A DNA stretch of 64,000 nucleotides from Chlorella sorokiniana (lineage: Eukaryota; Chlorophyta; Trebouxiophyceae; Chlorellales; Chlorellaceae): assembly GCA_025917655.1 (NCBI GenBank), contig CP084615.1, positions 2,418,001 through 2,482,000 of the forward strand, read 5' to 3'. The position numbers were made by a program, and so were the translations under genes. The notes below the pieces were generated by a model. That model worked only from the letters and a program-made list of their open reading frames with translations. It searched no databases and was not told the origin of the DNA. Each line of letters begins with the position of its first letter. Positions within the stretch are counted from its first letter, which is position 1. Positions 21,820 through 31,288 of the stretch are shown here, in pieces.

Positions 21820-24800
21820 CTGCTGCTGCTGCTGTTGCTCCTTCGCTTGCGGTGCCCGCCGTCCTCGAGCACCGCAGCGCCTCCCTCCTCGGCAGGTGCG
21901 GCTGGCGGCGCCTCAGGAGGAGCATGGGGAGGGAGAGCTTGCTGCGCTGGGCTGCCTCCAGCCGTCGCTGCCGTGCCTGTTGCTGGCTCGCCATCAGCAT
22001 CTGCCCCGTGCCGCTGCCGGCGCTTGCTGGCTGAAGGGGGCCGCTCCTCCGGCTGCTCCCGCCCCTCAGCCCCTCCCTGCCCCCAGCGCCACCCCCTGCT
22101 CCGCTTGCTGCCAGACAGCGGCGCGGCCTGCGCAGAGGGAGCTGGGGCTGGCTCCTGCTGCAGCCCAGCAATCGCCCCAGCCGCCGGGCGGGCTGACCGC
22201 TCTCGCCCTTGCGCTGGAGGCTCCAGCAGCGCCTCCTGCTGCCTGTTTTGTTGCTGGCCGTGCTGAAGCTGCCTCTGACCCAGTGCAGCAGCCTCTGCTT
22301 CTCGCAGCTGCCGGGCCGTGTCCAAGCTCAAGGTCTCAACCGACCACTGTGGCGGCCCGCTGCTCGCCGCCTGCGCTCCTGCCTGCTCTTGCTGCTGCTC
22401 CTGCTGCTGCTGCGGCGGCGGCAGCGGCGGCGCTGGGAGCTGCGCTGTGGCTGCGGCTGGCGCATGCTGCGCGCCCTGCAAGGGTGCTGCTCCTCCGCCG
22501 TCGTCGTCAAGCTCCCGCAGGAGTGCAGCCAAGCGGGCGGCTGCACAGTGGAAGAGCCAACCCTCAAAGAAGTCAACTGCAAGCTTCAAATAGCAGCTTT
22601 CTGGGCGAACACAACACGAAAGTCGACCAGCCGCACAAGGCAGGAGCTCCAGTACGCTCCGCAGGCCCCACCCACCCTTGCCGCCGCCGCCGCCCTGCAC
22701 CCGCCACGTCGCCTTGCTGCTGGCTGAGACGAAGGCTCCAGGTGCCACGTCAGCCATGACGTCGCCCTGATCCTCCGCCTGCTGCGGCTCTGCGGTTGCC
22801 TGCTGCGCACGCTGCGCAGTCTGGGGTGCCGCCAACGCCTGCCCCACTGGCCGGCCGTGCTGCCGCGGCTGCTGCTGCGCCGGTGGCACGGGCGGCCCAA
22901 AGCCCTGCCGGCTGTGTTGCGGGCCGTGCACGGAGGCGCCAGAGGCGGGTTCTGCTGCTGCTGCGGCGGCGGCCCCGCTCGCCGGCTGCCGCTGGCGCCC
23001 CGTTGCCGGCGCCGCCGCCTCCGAGGTCGGCCATCAGGGCAGCCATCACCCGTGCCTTCTTTGCGGCGGCATCCTCGCTGGAGGGCCCAGGGGGATGCGC
23101 TTGCCGGCAGGGGCCCCTCCTGCCTGCGGGGTCCAGCAGGAGGCAAAGCCTGCCTGCGGAGGGGGCGGCGCATTCGCATCCACCTCCAGAATGGCGGCCA
23201 GCTCAGCCTGGAGGGAGCTCACGAAGCGCCGCTTCTCCGCAGCCGCCGGCGCCCGGGCTGCCGGCCAGCGGTGGAGCCAGCAGCAGCAGCGGCGGCAGTT
23301 GGAGCGCCTCTTGCAGGTGGGCCGGCAGTGCCGAGGGGCCGCACCGGCTTGAAGCCGCCCGCTTCTCGCTGCAGCAGCGAGACGCGGCGACGGGGAGGCG
23401 GCGGGCCCTCCTGTGGATGCAGCGCTCGCGGCGGTGCGTGCTGCAGCCGATGAGGCGCCGCCGCCTGCGCTGTCGCCTCCCAAGACTGAGGCGCGGGCTG
23501 GGGCGCCTGCTGCGGCGGCAATGCGGCTGCAGAACTGAACAGCGAGCGAATGGGGTGCGCCCCAGCAGGCAACAAAGCCGCCGGCGGTGCGGCTGCCGAG
23601 GCTGAGCTGGCAGGGGCAGGCGGTGCAAGGTGAGCAGGCCACTGCCGCGGCGGATGCACTTGGGGCGGCTGCCTGTAGCCTGGCTGCCATGATGGCTGCA
23701 TGGGTGGTGGTGCTGCTGCATGCTGCTGCTGCTGCGGTGGCGGCGGCGGCTGCAGCTGCTGATGGCGGTGAGGCAGCGGCGGATCCGGCGTGCTGCCATG
23801 CATGCCGACGTTTGGGTGCAGAGGCAGGGGCCGAGCAGACCCAGCCCATCCAAGCTGAAGCTGATGCTCGTGCCGCCGCGTGGCCGGCGGGGCGTGCGGC
23901 TGCAGGGCTGGTCCGCCTGGCCGGTGAGGCGGCGGCGGCGGCACGTGTGACGGGGACCGGGTGGGGGAACCCTGAGAGACGCCCACATCGTAGTCAAAGC
24001 CGCCGCCCGCACCAGCGTCTGTGCGTGCACCTGCAAGCGATGCGTGGCAGCAGTCTCAGGTCGGCTCACAACGCAAAGCGAGCATGCTGGCTGCAAGCTG
24101 GTCATGGCGGGTGCTCTGCACGAGTTGCAGCCGTGATGGCAGCCACAGGCTTGCCTGCAGCAGGCGCCTCGATGGTGACGTCAAAGTCTCCCAGGCCTCC
24201 TGCGCTGCCGCCAGTCGACCGCGCTCCAGCCTGCAGCGGCAGGTGCCCGGTTGAAGGCGGCGCTTGGACGCCGCGGGAAGCCATCGTGCGTGGCGGCGGC
24301 GGGGGCATGCTGCCGGGCGCTACGCGCGCAGCGGGCGCCAGCTCGGCCCCGCGAGGCGGAAGCAGCGGTAGGTGGCCTGGGAGGCGGCCGGGAGGCTCTG
24401 CTACATAGCCGTCAGCTTCAGTCTCCGGCAGAAGCTGCATCTCAGGCAGCTGCATCGCCGCCTCTGGGCCAAAGGCTGCCTGCTGCAGCGGCTGCTGCAC
24501 AGGAGGCAGCAGGTCTGCCGCCGTCTCTGGGACAAAGTGCAGCGGCTGGGGGCTGGCTGCAGCTCTGCCGCCGTGTCTGGGACAAAGTGCACTGGCTGGG
24601 GGCTGGCTGCAGCTCTGCCGCCGTCTCCGGTACAAAGCGCAGCGGCTGGGGGCTGGCTGCTGCTCTGCCGCCGTCTCCGCGACAAACTGCACCGGCTGGG
24701 GGCTGGCTGCAGCTCGGCTGCCGTCTCCGGAACAAACTGCAGCTGCTGCTGGTTGGCGCCTGGCGCGGCGGAGGGCAGGAGGGGAGCGCCTGCGTAAGGC

Positions 24801-26056
24801 GCAGCCGCCATGCCTGCGGCCGTGTCAGGAAAGAATGCTGGTTGCTGCGGTACCGCCTGTGGCAGCTCGTCCTGCACGGTTTCTGGCACGCACGCAAGCT
24901 GCACCTCTGCCGCCGTTTCGGGGACACAGGCGCGCCCTAGCTCAGCCGTCTCCGAAACAAAGGGCAGCCGCTGCTGTGCAGCCGTTCCTGGCATAATGAG
25001 CAGGCCGTGCTTAGCAGCTGTCTCTGGCACGAGCACGGCCGGGGACTCCGCAGCAGTTGCTGGCACAAACCAGGCTGGCGGGGGCCCCTCCGCTGCCGTT
25101 TCGGGCACGAACAGCAGGCGCTGAGGCGCGAAGGCCGGGCCGCGCTGCATGGTGGCCAGAGCCTCGCCTGTGTCTGGCACCGCAGCTGCCGCTGTGCGGC
25201 TGCCTGGCTGCTCGAGGGGGCTCAGCGCAGGAGTGACCGCCTCTGTGTCCGGCAGTGGCGGCGCTGCAGGCGACGGCGGACTGCACGCGATAACGTCTCT
25301 TTGGGCAGGCGGGTCCACGACGGCCGACGGGCCCTGCTGCCCCTCTGCCTCTGGTCCGCCAGGCTGCTGGTCGCTGGGGGTGGCGGGGACCTGCGACAGA
25401 CGGCGTGCCAGCTGGCGGCTGAGCGGGAAGTCGGGCTGAGTGTCGCTGCCGGTCAGCGCGTCCTCCGCGGCGACCTGCGCCAGCTGCTGCGGCGGCGGCT
25501 GCAGCGCGCTGGGCTGCTGCCGCTCGGCTGCACGCTCCGGCAACGGGTTGCAGGCGGCCGGCGGCAGCGCGCAGGCGCGGCTGTCTGCCACTGCTGGATC
25601 CAGCGCGGCCAGGCATGGCTGCTCTGGCAGGTAGGGTGCCACTGCCGGACAGAGGGGTTGGCATGTAGGCGAGTGAGGGTGAGGTTGCAAGGCCGCAAGG
25701 TTGCAGGAGGTTGGAGGCTCGCCAGTGACGAGCGCATGCAGCACCATGCAGGGTTGACCACACAGGAGCCCTGCACGCTCCACCCCACCTTCGAACTCAG
25801 CACACAGTTGCGAGTTTTCCTGGAGGCACTCGGCAAATAGGGCTGCCAGCGGCGTGACGTGCACTGCAGGCTCCAGCGGCGGGCCGCCCGTGTCCGCAGC
25901 AGCGTCGAGCGGCTTGGTGCCGCCGTTCACTAGCTCCCAGCCGCCGCTGGCGGTGCGATGCAGCTCCACAACGCTAACATAGGCCATGGGTGTGGCTTGT
26001 GCACCGCTCCGTTCACGGCTCGAATCCTTTTGATCGAGGGACGCATGAGACGCCAA
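21820..26056 (-). CDS. Low-complexity coding region: probable N-terminal part of BRCA2 or a separate unknown gene
   Basis: Continuous but frame-shifting coding signal upstream of the BRC repeats. The clearest start is 26056 (MASHASLDQKDSSRERS), followed by PLEPAVHVTPLAALFAECL and then a series of VPETAAE-type repeats (about 25130-24490). Further on come LGDFDVTIEAPAAG, a Pro/Gln/His-rich part (24000-23220), FVSSLQAELAAILEVDANAP, KARVMAALMADLGGGG, APGAFVSASSKATW, then DFFEGWLFHCAAARLAALL (near 22590) and a Gln/Ala-rich stretch to 21820. No known domain was recognised. Gln, Pro and Ala content resembles the spacer sequence between the BRC repeats, and no clear stop-plus-promoter gap separates it from them, which favours one long BRCA2 gene, but two genes are possible. 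Exact exons could not be drawn. RNA evidence would settle the start. Confidence 0.5.
24515..24764 (-). repeat. Five tandem 50-bp units encoding FVPETAAE-type repeats
   Basis: Units begin at 24515, 24565, 24615, 24665 and 24715, exactly 50 bases apart, with only a few differences each. Every unit contains a C5 run on the coding (minus) strand. At 50 bases the reading frame rotates with each unit. If each C5 were C6 the unit would be 51 bases and encode the 17-residue repeat FVPETAAELQPAPQPLH in one frame. Degenerate in-frame relatives (FVPATAAES, VPETAAKHG, MPGTAAQQ, CVPETAAEV) continue to about 25130. Confidence 0.9.
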
Positions 26057-26871
26057 AGCGGCATGTCGGCTGATTCATTGTGCATTAATCACATGCCTGG
26101 GGCTCCCGGTCCGCCGAAAAAGAACCTCAGAGATCTGCAAGACGGCGTGCTTTGAGCAGCACAGCGTGACGCCACGGGCCTTGGGCTGGATAAGCACCCA
26201 TGCCTGCCCGCCGCCTGAGAAGCAATTCGGCGAGTGAGAGCAGGGTCATCATGTGTACCTTGCTTAGTTGTCAGCCCTCCCAGAACTGCAGCGGCGGTAT
26301 GTTCAGCCCGCTGCCGCCTGCTGCAGCCAGTGACAGCGCATTGAGCCGGCCACCTGCAACCAGGGACGTTGGTCTTTTGACTCGCAAGGCAATGTTAATG
26401 ACCAAATATAGAACCAAATAGGTCTTGGTAGGTCTGAAGAAGCATGGCGTGACTGATTCGGGAATGGCTGTCTGGCAGCACCTGGCGGAGGCAAGCGCGC
26501 TCAGCAGCAGCTGAGGCCTACTCAAAGGGTGGTTGCCTGCGGTTCTCCACCCAGCTCAATTCTGATCGTCAGAATCATCTCCTTTTCAGTAATAGAGTTG
26601 CGTGTGCAGTCAGGATGCAGACAGAGCGAGTGACCAGAAGCCGTGCTAGGACCCTTGCGGCCACGGGAGAGACGCGTGAGTGTGGGGCGGCGGCTTTCAC
26701 GTCGCGTGGCATTGCGCCATAGCCGCTGCACCTTCAAGCTAGAGAGCCATGCCAACAGCTGCTAACAGAGCGCTCACACGACCGGCTTAAGCCCCACATG
26801 TAGCTTCCCTGGCGGCCTTGCCGGAAAAGACGCCGGCTGCCACCGGCAGGACGACTCGCCGTCGCGCTGCG
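26057..26871. other. Intergenic, divergent promoters
   Basis: Lies between a minus-strand gene starting at 26056 and a plus-strand gene starting near 26872. It has no supportable exon and is locally AT-richer (for example 26390-26460 and 26550-26600), in keeping with promoter and leader sequence for both neighbours. Confidence 0.5.
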
Positions 26872-29378
26872 ATGGCTGTTGCCACTGCACCGCCGGCGGC
26901 GGCGGCGGCGCCCTTGCCGCTGCGGAGCAGGTTGCCCCTGTGGTCCTCTTCGACATGACCAACGAGCAGGTGGGCGTCTGAATCCACATTTGAAGGCTTC
27001 TGAAGAATTGAAGAAAGTAGAGTTCGCATTCATTTTGATTGGAGTACCCCGTGGGTGCAGGACACACTTGCCGCCTCAGCCGAGGCGCCCTTTGGCGGAC
27101 GAGCCCACCGCAGCACTGGAGACTTGCAGCGCGAGTCCAGCGCCTGCGGCTGCTGACGACCAGTCGGAAGAGGGGGCGGATGCGCCGCCTGCCACGCCTT
27201 TTCAGGCGGTGCCCGCATCTCCGGCTCCACCCGTGCTGGGCGCCACCCCCACAGGCCTTGGCCTGTCCAGCCTGCCGCCGATGAGCCCCATGGCCTACAT
27301 GCCGCTGCTGTCCAAAACCCCAGCTGCAACACCTGCCGGCGGCGTGGCAGCCGACTGGGGTGGTGTGGCATCCGCCCTGCAAGCCGCCGCGCAGGTGCGC
27401 TGCTTCCCTCCCCCCGCTCCAGCTCCGCTCCCCTGCTGCGTCACCGCCAGGCCGCGTTCGTGGCAGTAGCTACCGCACGTTTTTCACTTGCGTGGGATTT
27501 GAATCCATATAATCTTCCTTCCACAGGCCTTGGGCGGCAGCCCTGCCGCTGCCGCCTCCCCTCCGGCTCCACTGCCAGCCGCCAGCCGCCAGCCCGGCTC
27601 CGACCTGCTCTTCTGCGGCTTTGGCTCGCCTGTGAAGGGGGCGCCGACTCTCCCGACGCCCTGCCCGTGTCCATCGGCGCCGCTGTTGCGGCTGTACCTG
27701 TCAGCACCGACGCTGGCAATGACGTGGAAGCGGATGCCACTTCGATGGCAAGCCCCGCAGTGGCAGGTGCGGGCTGCATCTGGGCTCCAGCAACATCTGC
27801 CCTCCAGTGTAGATGGCCAGCCGCCGTGACGTCCTGCCCGCTGATGCAGGCGCGTTGCGTTGTGCATGTGTGCAAGGCTGCTGCTTCTTGGGTGCTGACG
27901 CGTTGCAGGGCTGGCAGGCTTGGAGCGGGAGCTGACTCTGGAGGAGATGCTGGGCTCGCCCCTCACCTCCGGTGAGCCGCCTGGCAATGAGTGGCATGGT
28001 GTTCAACACCCGCCCGCGCATGGCAGGAAGCGTGTTGGCATCACGCCTAGTCAAAGGCGCTCGCTCGGCCTGTCTGCTTTACTTTTTGCTGAGGTTGCTG
28101 CACCCCGCCATGCAGAGTGGGAGGGCACGCCTGGGGCGCTTGCCGCTGCCCGCCAGCCCACAGCAGGCCCGGCGCCAGCGCCCGCGGCCGGCGCTGCCCC
28201 CCCGCTGCTGTGCTGTTGCGCACGGTGGGGCAGGTGCACCCGCTGACCCCGGCTCGTCAGGTGGTGCTGGAAGAGAAGGACCAGGTGTGTGTGTGCGTGT
28301 GCGGGGGAGGGAGGGTGTGCGGCTGGGAGGTACATGCTGTTAGTGTGTGCGCATTGTTGATCCTGGGCAAGTTGAACTGATGGGGGATTTGGAGGGCGGC
28401 AGGGCCGGCGGGGCACAGGCAGCAGCGTGGCGCAAGATTGAGCGTGCGGGATAGACAGGGTGGCACATGCTGCTGTGGGGAGCCTGGTGCGCTCCGGTGC
28501 CAAGGGCAAGAATGCTGAAGCCATGGCAAGTCTTCCCCCATCCCCCACGCTGCTCGACCGACGTTATTCCTGTGCCTCCCTCCCTCCCTCCCTCCCTCCG
28601 CTTTTCCCATAGGACTATGTGATGGCGGTGGTGGCTGCCGAGGGGGAGCAGGCGGAGGCTGAGCTGGCGCCTGCCGAGGCGCCGGCGCCCGCCTCGCCTC
28701 CAAGGTGGTGGTGCCCAGCCCCGCCGCCTTCGACCCGCGCTCCCTGCGCCAGCTGCGCCGTGAGGTGGCCGACCGCCTGGCCACCAAGCAGTCTGCGGCA
28801 GGAGAGGGGGAGGAGTGGGGCGAGGAGGGAGAGGAGGAGGCGGCGGAGGGCCTCATTGGTGTGACGGTGAGTGGCTGTTGTGAGCAGGGGGATGGGCGTT
28901 GTTTGGGCGGCTTGCAGGTGGGGAGCAGCGTCAACGACTGCCGCCCGTGTCACACCATGGCCTCACGCGCCTCGCGCCTGCTAGACCTCTCTTGCCGTCC
29001 GTCACCCCAGCTCCACTTCTGCGTCCTGCCGCCGCAGGTGGCTGGCGATGCACTGGCGGAGGAGCTGGGGGCCCTCAGCTTGGAGGCTGGCGCGCACGGC
29101 CCTCTGCGTGGCCTGCCCACCCCGGCTGGCACCCACATCAGGTCTGCAGGGTGGAATGCGCTGGGCGGCTCGTCTGCACGTACACGTGCGAGGAATGGGA
29201 CGTCACACTGCAGCCCGCGCTGCTGCCCTCGCCTAGCGGTGCCTCACCGCGCCCTGCCACCCTGGCGCACCCCCGTGGCAGGTTTGACGATGACGACGTG
29301 GCGGAGGTGAGCCCGCGCCAGAAGCTCTTCCTGCGCGGCCTGCCCCAGCCGCAGGGCTCCCACATCCGCTTCGACTGA
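26872..29378 (+). CDS. Uncharacterised protein with C-terminal LRGLPxPxGxHIRFD duplication
   Basis: Function not recognised. Coding exons are supported by splice sites and amino-acid composition. A first exon from ATG 26872 runs to a donor at 26969 (VVLFDMTNEQ in the better frame). Exon 27061-27393 contains PLADEPTAALETC and MAYMPLLSKTPAATPA. The exon from 27527 carries SDLLFCGFGSPVKGAP. Then LERELTLEEMLGSPLTS (about 27910-27970), VHPLTPARQVVLEEKDQ (ending near 28285), DYVMAVVAAEGEQAEAEL from 28613, KVVVPSPAAFDPRSLRQLRREVADRLATKQ, and finally two short exons. The end carries the same motif twice: LRGLPTPAGTHIRFDDDD and LRGLPQPQGSHIRFD followed by the stop at 29376-29378. The splice AG|GTTTGAC joins the first copy in phase. 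The acidic, Pro/Ala-rich, disordered make-up suggests a regulatory or scaffold protein. Confidence 0.6.
28572..28600. repeat. CCCT repeat forming the polypyrimidine tract of an intron
   Basis: Tandem ctcc/ccct units directly upstream of the acceptor AG at 28611-28612. They probably serve as, or expanded from, the polypyrimidine tract. Confidence 0.7.
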
Positions 29379-29826
29379 GCACCTCCCCTGGAGGTGGCGG
29401 CCGCGTCATGAGGCAAGAGGCAGCAGAGCAGGACGCAAGCCCCCGCCAGCCCAGCCAGCAGCCCCGCGGCAGCCCCTCTAGTGGTGCTGCCGTTCACAGC
29501 GCCCCCTCCGGCCAGCTAAGCTGCAGGAGCTGAAACATTCTCTGTACTCCCTGCTGGGTCTCCTGCCAGTGGCCATGTTCTCTGCCATTGAAATGGCCCT
29601 GGTAAAGAACTGCTGCAATGAAAGAGGTCATGGGGGCTTAAAAGCGGGGGTGGAGCCAGATCCTCGTCATGATCAAATCCAACAAAATGTCAGGAAATGT
29701 GGAACACAAAACTGGCAGTAGAAACGCATGGGGTACTGTGCCAGGCTCCCAGCCGGCTGTGCAAAATGGGGGTCGCCTGCTGGCTGGTCAAGCCGGCATT
29801 AAGGAACGCCGTGCAGCAGTACCGCC
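29379..29826. other. Intergenic between convergent genes
   Basis: 3' regions of the uncharacterised plus-strand gene (stop 29378) and the PsbP-domain gene (minus, stop 29827). No exon and no TGTAA element was seen in the expected places. Confidence 0.5.
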
Positions 29827-31000
29827 TCAGTACAACCGGAAGCTGTCCACCACGTGCTGGAACACCGCGTCCTTTGCGGCGTCGTACTGGTCGCTGCGCG
29901 CGGAGCAGCCCAGCACGTAGACCTGGCCGCGCCGCGCCGCCGCCACCGCCAGGTTCTTGCGCCGCACCTGGTAGCCAGAGCGGGTGATGGTTTCGGAGGG
30001 GAAGGCAATCAGCGTGTACTCCTGTGGGGGTGGGAGGGTGAGGGCCAAGGGGGAAGGTAAGGATGGTTACGGTGCGAAGGGGAGGGCAGCGACGCGCACA
30101 ACGCGCCTGACATCAGCTGTGCTGCCAGAGCGGTGGTCGCAACCAGCTGAGCTCTGCAGGTGTCTTGGGGCCCCACCTTGTCGCCCACCACCCGCGTTTC
30201 CGTCTTGATGCGGCTGGCGGGGGGAGCTCCAGCCGTGAGTCGCCGCCGTTCTCAGCCGCGGGGGCGATGAGCTTTGCCACGGCCGCCTGAGCGAGCGGCA
30301 CGCCGGGCGGCGGCTCCGCAAACACCTCCAGCTTCAGCTGGTCGGCGGTGTTGAAGTCCGAGTAGACAAACCCCTCGCGCAGGCTGTTCTTTCGGCGCAC
30401 CCAGCTCCTGGGGTACTCAAAAGTGAAGGGCTCCTCTGGGTCGTCAAAGCGGCGGAAGCCGGCGGCCGCCTTCAGCTGCGGCAGCCCGTACGCTCCTGCG
30501 TCGGTGATGATGTGCGGGCAGCCAGGCAGGTGTGATTATTAACGATAACTGCACCAGTGCGCATTGCTCATTTCCATACACTGCATGCACAGGCGATGCA
30601 AGGGACTTGCACCGCGGAGCGCACCCAGCACACTGTTGAGTATCGTGCGACCGTCAGCCCCATCAGCCAGCGCTGCAACCATCATCAAACCGCCCAGGCT
30701 CGTGCTTTGCAGCATGAAATGCCGTCTGGCTGGCTGTAGCTGCTGGTGTAGCTGCGGCGGAGGGGTGAGATGTCTGCCACCTGCTGGGCAAGCGCGCTGG
30801 CGGCAGGCATCGTTGCCCCCGCTGCAAGTTGCGGGAGCCACAGCGCTAGGCTGCAAACGGCTGCCACGCATATGTCTGCCAGATGGAGCTCGCTCTGCCA
30901 CAAATGGCCTGCAGAGCGCTTCGCAAACCAGTGACAACGTGTCTGGAAGCCTACCCGCGGTTCCAGCAGGTTTAAAACTGCCGCGAGCCTGTAAATTGCG
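29827..31000 (-). CDS. PsbP-domain protein, predicted thylakoid lumen
   Basis: Member of the PsbP/PPD family, lumenal proteins linked to photosystem assembly or the oxygen-evolving complex. The last exon (29827-30021, 64 codons plus stop) reads EYTLIAFPSETITRSGYQ ... DAVFQHVVDSFRLY, the conserved PsbP C-terminus. The exon before it (from donor 30177 up to about 30510) gives PEEPFTFEYPRSWVRRKN, FVYSDFNTADQLKLEVF and SRIKTETRVVGDK, the conserved beta-sandwich strands. An upstream exon near 30780-30960 encodes a hydrophobic stretch ending in Ala residues (ICVAAVCSLALWLPQLAAG, then TMPAASALA), which looks like a thylakoid transfer signal. The frame slips once at a G6 run (30219-30224). The start codon is not certain; the gene lies head-to-head with the MSH6-like gene. 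It is a PPD-type protein rather than PsbP itself, judging from sequence divergence, but the subgroup cannot be fixed by eye. Confidence 0.82.
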
Positions 31001-31288
31001 ATCGGTATGTTCTGATGAATGCATGGGTGACGGTGGAAGCGCTGCGGTACCGAGTACTGCTCATGTCGGCTACTTGCTGCAATGCTGGCAGAGCCTGCTG
31101 TATTCTGCCTCCGAGAGGTGCATGTGACTCCGAGACATCGACCGAGATGCAGGTGCGTGAGTGCGCATCCAAGGCAAGTCGCTCCTCGCCTCCCTCGCAC
31201 GCTCACCGATCCGTTCAGGATGCTCGCGGATTCAACTTGCCGGAAGGATGCGGATGGGTGCCCTGGCAGCGAGTTTATCCACACCCAA

